From Candidatus Omnitrophota bacterium (lineage in GTDB: Bacteria; Omnitrophota; Koll11; Gygaellales; JAQTUY01), in the NCBI GenBank assembly GCA_028707105.1, contig JAQTUY010000064.1:1-8491 (forward strand): a DNA stretch of 8,491 nucleotides, read 5' to 3'. Shown here piece after piece: positions 1 through 6,431 of this stretch. Position 1 is the stretch's first letter. Each line of letters opens with the position of its first letter. Below the pieces are notes generated by a model. It was not told the origin of the DNA. It saw only the letters and a list, made by a program, of their open reading frames with translations, and searched no databases. The translations under genes were made by a program, and so were the position numbers.

Positions 1-162
1 CCGTTCATCAATGAAGAAGTGATGCCCAACAAGACACTTACCGTCAGCCTGGGCGTCTCCACCTTCCCCGAAGACGGCTCCACCAACGCCGAGATCATCT
101 CCTATTCCGACAAATCCCTCTATCAGGCCAAGAACCAGGGTAAAAACCAGACCTGGGCCTAA
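1..162 (+). CDS. GGDEF-domain protein (diguanylate cyclase-like), C-terminal fragment
   Basis: The open frame enters from the left edge and ends at TAA 160-162, leaving 53 residues. The segment LTVSLGVSTFPEDG followed by SDKSLYQAKNQGKN matches the end of GGDEF domains: the beta-strand with S-x-G-V-S/A and the final helix with D-x-x-L-Y-x-A-K-x-x-G-K-N. GGDEF domains make cyclic di-GMP from two GTP. The GG(D/E)EF active-site loop and any sensory or membrane part lie outside the window, so catalytic competence cannot be judged. The protein ends just after the domain, which is common. The stop codon is 2 nt before the first repeat of the neighbouring transposase unit. It is the only plus-strand gene and converges on smc. 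Confidence 0.88.
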   Translation, partial: PFINEEVMPNKTLTVSLGVSTFPEDGSTNAEIISYSDKSLYQAKNQGKNQTWA

Positions 163-164
163 AA

Positions 165-187
165 AAAACGGGGTCAGACCTAATTTT
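165..187 (+). repeat. REP-like repeat, copy 1 (3' side of transposase)
   Basis: This 23-bp copy has the core GGGGTCAGACCTAATTTT preceded by A-rich sequence. It is in the same orientation as copy 2 (940-965), so the two are direct repeats flanking the transposase gene. The core contains GGTC-A-GACC, a small palindrome able to form only a short hairpin. The transposase stop codon (minus-strand TAG, 180-182) lies inside the repeat, so gene and repeat are physically fused. The copy starts 2 nt after the GGDEF stop codon. Confidence 0.85.
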
Positions 188-872
188 CTTTGATAACCGG
201 CCTGCCCGGTCTTCTAATGACTATTTCCATACCAGCAGCTCTTTCCATTTTCTTTTTAAAGCCACTGCTACCGACTACACCATTCTTATTCGTCATATCG
301 CTAATCACCTCCTCTATTGTTTTTGAATTCTCCTTTTGAAAAAAACGTCTATAATTAACCTGCCGTATTATATCGTCTTCACCTAAACTCTTATACCATG
401 GATCAATATCGACAATTTTATTCTTATCGCCATAAGCCCTTACTCGATAACTGGACCAACGATAAGACTCAGGTGAACTGACTATATTCGCCTTTACCGG
501 ATTCATTTCTATATACTTTAGACATGATAAAAAATAGGATTCAGCTTCAATAATGCAACTTTTAAAGCGCCCCTCCCATAGCGTCCCCGTGCGATTATAA
601 TGCTTATTCACATAATGAACGTATTTAACACCTACAAATTTCATTAGAGAACCAATGTTATTTTTTTCTTTGGGTTCAATGAGCAGGTGAAAATGATTGA
701 TCATGAGGCAATAACTATAGATATAGCAGGGATACTTTTCTTTGGCTTCTGATAAAACTTCTAAAAAGAAAAGATAATCTTCGTCACGATAAAAAATATT
801 ATTTCTATTATTCCCCCTTTGAACAATATGACAAGGTGTGCCTATTGCTAATAAACGTGGCCTTCTGGCCAT
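180..872 (-). CDS. REP-associated tyrosine transposase (Y1/HUH, IS200-like fold)
   Basis: The 230-aa protein is a single-strand DNA transposase of the Y1 (IS200/IS605-like) superfamily, RAYT type. These enzymes nick and rejoin DNA at hairpin-containing REP sequences. The N-terminus MARRPRLLAIG..HIVQRGNNRN is canonical for the family. The HUH metal-binding motif is H60-F-H62 within MINHFHLL. The conserved GTLWEGRFKS block is at 96-104, and the likely nucleophile is Y120 in KYIEMNPVKA. A basic tail ending RRPGRPVIKEN (about 217-230) matches the C-terminal GRP segment of many RAYTs. The length is full and the frame intact, so it could be active. The start at 872 has AGGGG 8 nt upstream, buried in a hairpin (879-914), which implies low translation. 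There is no TnpB partner. Lower GC than its neighbours suggests transfer. Confidence 0.93.
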   Translation of the reverse strand: MARRPRLLAIGTPCHIVQRGNNRNNIFYRDEDYLFFLEVLSEAKEKYPCYIYSYCLMINHFHLLIEPKEKNNIGSLMKFVGVKYVHYVNKHYNRTGTLWEGRFKSCIIEAESYFLSCLKYIEMNPVKANIVSSPESYRWSSYRVRAYGDKNKIVDIDPWYKSLGEDDIIRQVNYRRFFQKENSKTIEEVISDMTNKNGVVGSSGFKKKMERAAGMEIVIRRPGRPVIKEN

Positions 873-878
873 AAAAAA

Positions 879-914
879 GTCCCCTTTCTATTATTAATAG
901 ACGTAAAAGGGGAC
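879..914 (-). promoter_or_regulatory. Hairpin over the transposase ribosome-binding site, terminator-like
   Basis: Arms GTCCCCTTT (879-887) and AAAGGGGAC (906-914) are perfectly complementary. Inside them CTATT (888-892) pairs with AATAG (896-900), with a 5-nt bulge at 901-905 and a 3-nt loop. In the minus-strand transcript the 3' arm is the Shine-Dalgarno region of the transposase. It is followed by six U residues (873-878) and then directly by AUG. The structure therefore looks like both an intrinsic terminator and a ribosome-binding-site lock. IS200 is known to limit transposase expression by such a 5' stem-loop and by termination near its left end. Function here is inferred from that precedent and the fold. 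Confidence 0.72.
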
Positions 915-939
915 AAAATCTAACAACTATTTTTTACAG

Positions 940-1003
940 AAAACGGGGTCAGACCTAATTTTTTTAATCATAGTTTTAAAAAAATTAGGTCTGACCCCGT
1001 TTT
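940..1003. repeat. REPIN-like inverted pair of the GGGGTCAGACC repeat (copies 2 and 3)
   Basis: Arm 940-965 and arm 978-1003 are perfect reverse complements over 26 bp, separated by a 12-nt AT-rich spacer (966-977). Each arm contains the GGGGTCAGACCTAATTTT core of copy 1. A REP paired with an inverted REP across a short spacer is the layout called a REPIN or BIME, the form mobilised by RAYTs in other bacteria. The pair lies 9 nt downstream of the smc stop codon. In the smc transcript the stem ends in UUUU, so it could also act as the smc terminator, though its A/T-rich centre is unlike a classic one. Confidence 0.85.
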
Positions 1004-1012
1004 ACGCTTCTT

Positions 1013-4000
1013 TTAATTCACAGCTACAGGTTCGGCTTCGGTTGACGGAACAAGCTGCGCCACAGGCTTAGACTGGTGGAATTTCACCGAGACCACCTTG
1101 GATACGCCGGATTCTTCCATCGTAATGCCGTACATAACGTCGGCATTGACGATCGTTTTCTTATTGTGGGAAATAACGATAAACTGGGTGGTCTGGGAAA
1201 AATCATGCAGGATCCGGTTATACCTGTCTACATTGGCCTCATCCAGGGCGGCGTCGATCTCATCCAGGACGCAGAAAGGCGAAGGCTTGACCTTGAAGAT
1301 GGCAAACAGTAAAGCTATCGCCGACATCGCCTTCTCTCCGCCGGAAAGCAGGAGCACGTTCTGAAGTTTCTTTCCCGGAGGACGGCAGATTATTTCGATC
1401 CCGGATTCAAGCGGCTCGTTCTCATCCACCAGGAATATCTGGGCGTCGCCTCCGTTAAAGAGTATCTTAAAATATCCCCGGAATTCTTCGGCTACGCGGG
1501 TAAAAGTCTCAAGGAACATCTTTCTGGTCGTCCGGTTGATCTTTAAGATCGCCTCGTGCAGGGCATCCTTGGCCGTTACCAGGTCAGTTTGCTGCTGCGT
1601 CAGGAAATCATATCTTTTTTTAAGCTCATCATACTCTTCGATAGCCACCAGATTAACAGTGCCGTAAGAATTCAACTTATCTTTTAACACCTCAACCTGG
1701 GTAATTATAGCGTCCAGGTCCGGCGGGACCTCGGCGTTGTCATCAATGGTATCCAGGTCCACTTTATAAGCCTGCAACATCCGTTCTTTTATGCTGGCGT
1801 ATTTATAATCTAATTCCTGGCTCTGCATCTGCAGGGAATAAAGCTCATCCTTGACTTTTTCCACCCCGGTCTTGGCCTCTTCCAACAGCGCGGTATCATT
1901 GTCAAAATTCCTGCGCAGCTGCGCGTCCTGGATATTCAATCCATCAAGGCTGACAATGATCTTCTCTTTCTCTGCCGCGGCGCCGCTGATAGACTTATCA
2001 AGCTCTTCGATCTGAGAAGACAGGAATACGGTTTTTTCCTCAAAATCCCTGATATTCTCGCGCGACTCTATCAAGGTATTCCTATCGTGCAGGTAAGTAT
2101 CCTCAAGCATTTTGCGGGTATCTTCAAGGGCGGCGACCCGCTTGCTCAGGGCTTCCTGTTCCGCCTTTACTTTTGTAAGCAGAACGAGATTTTCTTCCCT
2201 TAAGGCGTTAAATGAAGCGATAGACGCCTGTTGGCCGGAAATAAGTTCCTCCTGCTCGCTCAAGCCCCTCTCCGCTCCGGCAAGCTCTTCTTTCAAAGCG
2301 GCTTCGAAGGACCTTAAAGACTCCAGCTCTTTTTTCACATCGATCAATTCAATATCCACGATCTCCTTCTCTTCGATTATCTTGGATAATTGCTCGGAAA
2401 TATTCTTATATTCGGTCTTCTGGTTATTCAGCAGTATTTCCTGCTGACGGAGAAGGTTTTCTTCCTCTTCTATCTTTTTATTAAGCTCACTGAGTTTCTC
2501 CTGCTGCGCGGCCCTTTCCTGAGCCTTGACTTCCAGCGCCTGTATCACTTCATTTATCCTGATCTGCAGGTCCTCGGTATTCAACGGCATCGGCTTGGCC
2601 TCGCCCAAAAGCTTGAAACTCGCGTTTCTTAGGAATTGCTTATCGGACTCATTAACGATGCCCGTATCATTGACCTTGACTACCAATCCCGACAACTTCT
2701 CTTGAGGCTGCCTGTCAAGCAGGATGACCGCGTTCATGGACTCGCTGATATCTTCATATTTAAGGCGCAGCTTATCCAGGAATTCCTTCTGGGATATAAG
2801 ATTAAGCTTATTCTGCTCAAGTTCCTGGATCTTTTGTTTTAGGGACTCAAAAGCTTCATTCTCCTGACGGCAGATATCCTTGGACACCGAAAGGCTTAAA
2901 GACTGTTCGTCAAACTGGGCCTGGATACTGTTTAATTTCTCCTGCGCCGCTTCCATTTCCCCTTGCGCGGACATCTTTTCGCTGATGACTTTTGCCGCTT
3001 CTATATCCAGCCTCTTCTCGCGGGCAAGGAAATTCTGCAGTTTAGCGTTAAGGTCCAGGATATTATTCCTGGCAACTGACTGCTTGTTCACAAGATCCAG
3101 GATCAAACCCTTACTGCGGGTGATCAGGTCATTCGCGGACCTGATAGACTGGTGTATCCCTTCCTGCTCCTTTTCCTTCTCCGATATCAACGCCTCTTTG
3201 GCGTCGGAGACTGTTTTAACCGACTCAAATTCACTGTTTATGGCGCTTAGTTTTTCTTCATCAAGCGAGATCCTCTTCTCCAACTGCGCTATCTGTACGG
3301 TCAAGGATTCCTTAAGCGCCGCTAACTCAACGATGCGTTCCTTATTGATCCGGATATGCTGGCTATTCTTATCAGCCAGGCTCTCCAGGTCCGATATCTG
3401 TTCTTTTAATTCCGAGATCTTTTTTTCTATGACCTCGACCTCCTGCCTGTCCTGCTGTATGCGGGTCTCTATTTCCTGGATCTTCAGGTAATTAGACTGC
3501 TGGGTGCTTTCCAGGGAAGCGATATTATCAAGCATCTTTTGCTTATCCGAAAACGCGGTCTTCTTATGCACGCCGGCCAAAGACACCTCTTTTGCCTTGA
3601 GTTCCTCAAAAACCTCTCTATACCTGCGGGCTTTATTGGCCTGGCGCTCCAATGAGCCTATCTGGCGTTTGACCTCGGTGATAATATCGTTAATACGAAG
3701 AAGGTTCTGGTCGGTCTCTTCAAGCCTTCTCGACGCTTCCTTCTTCTGGGCCTTGTAGCGGGTGATACCGCTGGCTTCATCAAAAACAACACGCCGCTCT
3801 TCCGGGCGGCTGCTGAGTATGAGATCTATTTTCCCCTGCTCGACGAGAGAATAGGCTTCCGCCCCGATACCGGTGCCCATAAAGAGCTCATTGATATCTT
3901 TAAGACGGACTAAAGACTTATTCAGAAGGTATTCGCTGTCGCCCGACCTGAATAAACGCCGCGTGACAGTAACCTCGTCCGCGTCAACGGCAAACACTTT

Positions 4001-4264
4001 GCCTTCGTTGGAAAAAGTCAAAGATACCTCGGCTAATCCTACCGGTTCTTTATTATCGGTGCCGTTAAAAATGACATCTTCCATTTTAGAGCCGCGCAGA
4101 GCCTTAACGGACTGCTCTCCCAGGACCCAGCGGATAGAATCAAAAACATTGGATTTACCGCATCCGTTAGGGCCGACTACCGCCGTTATGCCGGGTTCAA
4201 AATGCAAAGCAGTCTTATTGGCAAATGATTTAAACCCAACCAGCTCCAGTTTCTTAAAATACAT
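1013..4264 (-). CDS. smc: Chromosome segregation protein SMC with a reduced hinge
   Basis: This 1083-aa protein is an ATPase of the structural-maintenance-of-chromosomes family, which organises the chromosome as a dimer with kleisin partners (ScpA/ScpB in bacteria; neither gene is in the window). The N-terminal head carries Walker A GPNGCGKSN (31-39) and the Q-loop region AYSLVEQGKID (137-147). Coiled coil runs over about 175-500 and 566-910. The C-terminal head has signature LLLSGGEKA (971-979), Walker B FCVLDEID (997-1004), D-loop ALDEAN (1006-1011) and H1033. Both heads are therefore complete. The oddity is the hinge: only about 503-565 separates the arms, whereas family hinges usually span well over 100 residues with a glycine-rich C-terminal half, which I cannot find. 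This explains the short total length against about 1150-1200 normally. The start at 4264 has GGAGG 6 nt upstream, inside the last codons of the HTH gene, 2 nt away. Confidence 0.95.
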   Translation of the reverse strand: MYFKKLELVGFKSFANKTALHFEPGITAVVGPNGCGKSNVFDSIRWVLGEQSVKALRGSKMEDVIFNGTDNKEPVGLAEVSLTFSNEGKVFAVDADEVTVTRRLFRSGDSEYLLNKSLVRLKDINELFMGTGIGAEAYSLVEQGKIDLILSSRPEERRVVFDEASGITRYKAQKKEASRRLEETDQNLLRINDIITEVKRQIGSLERQANKARRYREVFEELKAKEVSLAGVHKKTAFSDKQKMLDNIASLESTQQSNYLKIQEIETRIQQDRQEVEVIEKKISELKEQISDLESLADKNSQHIRINKERIVELAALKESLTVQIAQLEKRISLDEEKLSAINSEFESVKTVSDAKEALISEKEKEQEGIHQSIRSANDLITRSKGLILDLVNKQSVARNNILDLNAKLQNFLAREKRLDIEAAKVISEKMSAQGEMEAAQEKLNSIQAQFDEQSLSLSVSKDICRQENEAFESLKQKIQELEQNKLNLISQKEFLDKLRLKYEDISESMNAVILLDRQPQEKLSGLVVKVNDTGIVNESDKQFLRNASFKLLGEAKPMPLNTEDLQIRINEVIQALEVKAQERAAQQEKLSELNKKIEEEENLLRQQEILLNNQKTEYKNISEQLSKIIEEKEIVDIELIDVKKELESLRSFEAALKEELAGAERGLSEQEELISGQQASIASFNALREENLVLLTKVKAEQEALSKRVAALEDTRKMLEDTYLHDRNTLIESRENIRDFEEKTVFLSSQIEELDKSISGAAAEKEKIIVSLDGLNIQDAQLRRNFDNDTALLEEAKTGVEKVKDELYSLQMQSQELDYKYASIKERMLQAYKVDLDTIDDNAEVPPDLDAIITQVEVLKDKLNSYGTVNLVAIEEYDELKKRYDFLTQQQTDLVTAKDALHEAILKINRTTRKMFLETFTRVAEEFRGYFKILFNGGDAQIFLVDENEPLESGIEIICRPPGKKLQNVLLLSGGEKAMSAIALLFAIFKVKPSPFCVLDEIDAALDEANVDRYNRILHDFSQTTQFIVISHNKKTIVNADVMYGITMEESGVSKVVSVKFHQSKPVAQLVPSTEAEPVAVN

Positions 4265-4266
4265 AT

Positions 4267-4455
4267 TTAGCCTCCGCTGTATTTTGTCCGTTCCTCAAGC
4301 CACAGGTCTATTTTATCTTTTTTGAAACGCCACTGGCCGACCATCTTAAGCGCCGGTATCTTATTATGCTTAAGCCAGTCGTAGATGGTCCTTTTGGTCA
4401 CCTTAAGGTAGAGTGACAGGTCATCGATCGTCATCAAAGTATCGCTAACCATCAT
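4267..4455 (-). CDS. Small excisionase/BldC-type helix-turn-helix protein
   Basis: This 62-aa protein is nearly all one MerR-like winged HTH of the excisionase family: LMTIDDLSLYLKVTKRTIYDWL forms the helix-turn-helix, then KIPALKMVGQWRFKKDKIDLWLEE forms the wing and closing helix. I chose ATG 4455, the first of two adjacent ATGs. GGGAG lies 8 nt upstream, and the extra 19 residues of the longer frame starting at 4512 (arginine-rich) overlap the upstream gene and do not look like part of the fold. The protein has no effector domain, so it probably binds DNA as a small regulator or architectural factor. The name excisionase reflects the fold; no integrase is nearby. It sits 5 nt after the V4R-like gene and 2 nt before smc, so it is almost surely co-transcribed and perhaps translationally coupled with both. 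Its target is unknown; the promoter at 5084-5112 is one candidate. Confidence 0.88.
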   Translation of the reverse strand: MMVSDTLMTIDDLSLYLKVTKRTIYDWLKHNKIPALKMVGQWRFKKDKIDLWLEERTKYSGG

Positions 4456-4460
4456 ATCCG

Positions 4461-5018
4461 CTACTCCCACTGGATATCGTATTCGCAATAGGGGCCGCCA
4501 TCGCAGGCGCATTTGCCTTCATTGACCCGCACGTTCTTTGCCCCGGACATCTCCAGGATCTTGCCGAAATATCCGGACACCTTCCAGCAAAATGCCTTGT
4601 CCGGCTCTTCAAATCCGGTTATCCTGACCTTGACAAACTTGTCTCCCGTCTGTTCTATCTCCAATTCTCCGCTGTCAATGATCGTCCTCCAGGCAATATG
4701 CCCTCTCCTGATCACGAAATGCGGGTTTCCTAATTCCAGAAAAACTTTATAAAGCCCGGAAAAAATATCTTCCGCGCTGTATTTGCCGATGTTAAAACAA
4801 AGGTTATAATCCCCTTTGCCAAAGATCTTGTCCGCCGCGGCCATAAACGCGGAATACGTTTTAACAGGATACCAATTCATAGGATGAAGCTTGCTCCTTA
4901 ATATATCCCGGTCCTGCGGTTCAAGAGAATCCACGACTTTGACCAAACCGCCCTCGCCGAAATTATCGCTAATATATTTTACGCCTGAAATCAGGGATAC
5001 TCCCCGAATATTCGCCAT
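4461..5018 (-). CDS. V4R / DUF2378 (TIGR02265)-like protein, possible small-ligand or metal sensor
   Basis: This 185-aa soluble protein has no signal peptide or membrane segment. The layout resembles the DUF2378/TIGR02265 group, known mainly from myxobacteria, and the related V4R/heme-NO-binding fold. An LEPQDRDIL segment (32-40) precedes NWYPVKTY (48-55). A helical part around FNIGKYSAEDIFSGLYKVFL (75-94) leads to a beta-rich half with the C-terminal motif CACDGGPYCEYDIQW (170-184). The cysteines C170, C172 and C178 and the G-x-P-x-C-x-Y pattern are typical of V4R domains, where conserved Cys are proposed to bind metal or ligand. V4R domains elsewhere accompany tetrapyrrole or hydrocarbon metabolism and transcription regulators; no such pathway is seen here. 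The start at 5018 has AGGAGG 6 nt upstream. It is first in the set with the HTH and smc genes. The family call is by motif only. Confidence 0.7.
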   Translation of the reverse strand: MANIRGVSLISGVKYISDNFGEGGLVKVVDSLEPQDRDILRSKLHPMNWYPVKTYSAFMAAADKIFGKGDYNLCFNIGKYSAEDIFSGLYKVFLELGNPHFVIRRGHIAWRTIIDSGELEIEQTGDKFVKVRITGFEEPDKAFCWKVSGYFGKILEMSGAKNVRVNEGKCACDGGPYCEYDIQWE

Positions 5019-5083
5019 TAATGGCCTCCTCGCCCTTATGGTTAAACTTTGCTTTATCGCAAACTGTGTTATATAACGATAAT

Positions 5084-5112
5084 ATAATAGATTAAAATTA
5101 AATATTTGTCAA
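5084..5112 (-). promoter_or_regulatory. Sigma-70 promoter for the V4R-HTH-smc genes
   Basis: On the minus strand there is a perfect -35 TTGACA (5107-5112), a 17-nt AT-rich spacer and -10 TATTAT (5084-5089, five of six consensus bases). Transcription should start near 5077, giving a leader of about 60 nt before the ATG at 5018. It is the only clear promoter between the etfA stop and the V4R-like gene, and both its spacing and position fit. Confidence 0.75.
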
Positions 5113-5122
5113 GGAAAATTTT

Positions 5123-5217
5123 AACATACTCTTACATACGAGTGCATAAAGAATAGTAAGTATGCAAACATATGCATATATATGAAGATTTTACATGTGT
5201 AGGAATTTGAGTATGTT
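5123..5217. promoter_or_regulatory. CATAC/GTATG motif cluster upstream of the promoter (possible operator)
   Basis: CATAC occurs at 5125-5129 and 5135-5139, exactly 10 bp apart, and its complement GTATG at 5160-5164 and 5211-5215. AACATACTC (5123-5131) and GAGTATGTT (5209-5217) are perfect inverted copies. The first two motifs lie just upstream of the -35 box, where an activator would bind. The DNA is AT-rich, so chance is a real alternative. No clear terminator for the etf genes is visible here. Confidence 0.3.
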
Positions 5218-5221
5218 GTAG

Positions 5222-6424
5222 TTATTTTTTGAGGGCTTCGTGGAATTTCTGGGTTAGGGCTGGAACGACTTGAAAGAGATCACCGACGATACCGTAAGTG
5301 GCGACCTTAAATATCGGGGCATCGGGGTCTTTATTGATGGCGATGATTATTTTGGACGACTGCATTCCGACCAAATGCTGGATCTGCCCGGATATACCGC
5401 AGGCAATATAGATCTTGGGACAGACCGTCTTGCCGGTCTGGCCCACCTGATGCGAATAGGGCATCCACCCGCTGTCAACCGCGGCGCGGGACGCCCCTAC
5501 CGCCCCGCCTAAAACCTGCGCGAGTTTTTCAAGTATCTTAAAATTCTCGGGACCGCCCATTCCCCTGCCGCCGGAAACAATAATATCGGCTTCGGCAAGA
5601 TTCACCAGCGATTCGATCTCCTCGACAATATCAACCAGTCTTGTGCGGGAGACCAGGTCTTCGGCCTTAAAATCTTCTTTGATTATCTTGCCTTTTCTAT
5701 GCTTATCGATGGCGGACTCTTTCATCACCTTATGCCTTACTGTCGCCATCTGAGGCCGGTGGTTAGGAGTGATGATCGTAGCCATGATATTCCCGCCAAA
5801 GGCAGGGCGGGTCTGAAGCAGGATCTTTTTTTGGGGGTCGATATCCAGCCCGGTACAATCGGCGGTAAGCCCGGCGTTTATCCGCACAGCCACGCGGGAG
5901 ATAAGCGAACGGCCGATAGTAGTGGCGCCGCAGAGTACGATCTCAGGCTTGTGTTTCTCTACTAAATGGACAAGTATATTGGTATATACGTCGTCCTGGA
6001 AATTAAAAAGCTGCCTGTCGTCGACGAGATATACATTGTCCGCGCCGCGCCAGATAAGTTCCGCCGCCTCCGCGTCCATATTGTGGCCCAAAAGCACGGC
6101 GCTCACGTCCGTGCCCAGGAGCTTGGCCAGTTCGCGCGCCTTTCCCAATAACTCAAAAACAACAGACTGGACTTTACCCTGTTTCTGCTCGGCAAAAACC
6201 CATATCCCCTTGTAATCACCGACATTTATCTTAGCGGCCGGCCGCACAGGCTTCTCCAGTAATATCGCCTTGAACTTACAGGCAGGAACGCAGGCGCCGC
6301 AGAGGTTGCATTTATTAAGGTCGATGACCGCTTTTTTATCCGCGATCTTTATGGCGCCGAAAGGACAGGCTTTCACGCACAAAGAACAGCCGGTACATTT
6401 TTCAATTATGATCTGTATAGACAT
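5222..6424 (-). CDS. etfA: Electron transfer flavoprotein alpha subunit with N-terminal 2x[4Fe-4S] ferredoxin domain
   Basis: This 400-aa protein is longer than a plain EtfA (about 320-340) because of an N-terminal ferredoxin domain with two CX2CX2CX3C motifs: C10, C13, C16, C20 and C39, C42, C45, C49, each followed by the usual small-residue context. The ETF alpha N-terminal domain follows from about 70 to 255, including LCGATTIGRSLISRVAVR (164-181). The C-terminal FAD domain has GGRGMGG (285-291), SRAAVDSGW (312-320), QVGQTGKTV (326-334), GISGQIQH (343-350) and INKDPDAPIF (363-372). It should pair with EtfB and move electrons between an acyl-CoA dehydrogenase, NAD(H) and ferredoxin. The same fusion occurs in CarE of the Acetobacterium caffeyl-CoA reductase complex and in some lactate dehydrogenase/Etf complexes. 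The start at 6424 is 7 nt after etfB and has no strong Shine-Dalgarno, suggesting translational coupling. Confidence 0.95.
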   Translation of the reverse strand: MSIQIIIEKCTGCSLCVKACPFGAIKIADKKAVIDLNKCNLCGACVPACKFKAILLEKPVRPAAKINVGDYKGIWVFAEQKQGKVQSVVFELLGKARELAKLLGTDVSAVLLGHNMDAEAAELIWRGADNVYLVDDRQLFNFQDDVYTNILVHLVEKHKPEIVLCGATTIGRSLISRVAVRINAGLTADCTGLDIDPQKKILLQTRPAFGGNIMATIITPNHRPQMATVRHKVMKESAIDKHRKGKIIKEDFKAEDLVSRTRLVDIVEEIESLVNLAEADIIVSGGRGMGGPENFKILEKLAQVLGGAVGASRAAVDSGWMPYSHQVGQTGKTVCPKIYIACGISGQIQHLVGMQSSKIIIAINKDPDAPIFKVATYGIVGDLFQVVPALTQKFHEALKK

Positions 6425-6431
6425 ATTGGGT

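Larger units (their letters stand above)
164..1003 (-). mobile_element. RAYT unit: Y1 transposase flanked by GGGGTCAGACC repeats
   Basis: The unit holds one REP-associated tyrosine transposase gene (180-872), one repeat overlapping its stop codon (165-187), a hairpin over its ribosome-binding site (879-914) and an inverted repeat pair beyond its 5' end (940-1003). It is clearly more AT-rich than the smc and etf genes, which suggests separate ancestry. It fills the space between the convergent stop codons of the GGDEF gene (162) and smc (1013) and interrupts neither. No target-site duplication is visible, as expected for HUH single-strand transposases. The outer boundaries are inferred from the repeats. 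It may be a domesticated RAYT with its REP sequences rather than an autonomous insertion sequence. Confidence 0.7.

Noticed and set aside
165..1003. CRISPR array or TnpB/omega-RNA element
   Set aside because: Only three repeat copies in mixed orientation with irregular spacing, no cas or tnpB gene; the layout is explained by a RAYT with REP-like repeats.
2880..3491. Plus-strand 203-codon open frame opposite smc, and similar ones at 2112-2447 and 3873-4325
   Set aside because: They are antisense shadows of the smc coiled-coil and head codons, Ser/Leu/Phe-rich with no recognisable domain and no convincing ribosome-binding sites.
4456..4512. N-terminal extension of the HTH protein (start at 4512)
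   Set aside because: It would overlap the V4R-like gene by over 50 nt and adds an arginine-rich segment not like the fold; ATG 4455 has GGGAG at good spacing.
5222..6424. Two separate genes (ferredoxin and etfA)
   Set aside because: The frame is continuous from the ferredoxin motifs through the FAD domain, and this fusion is known in characterised Etf proteins.
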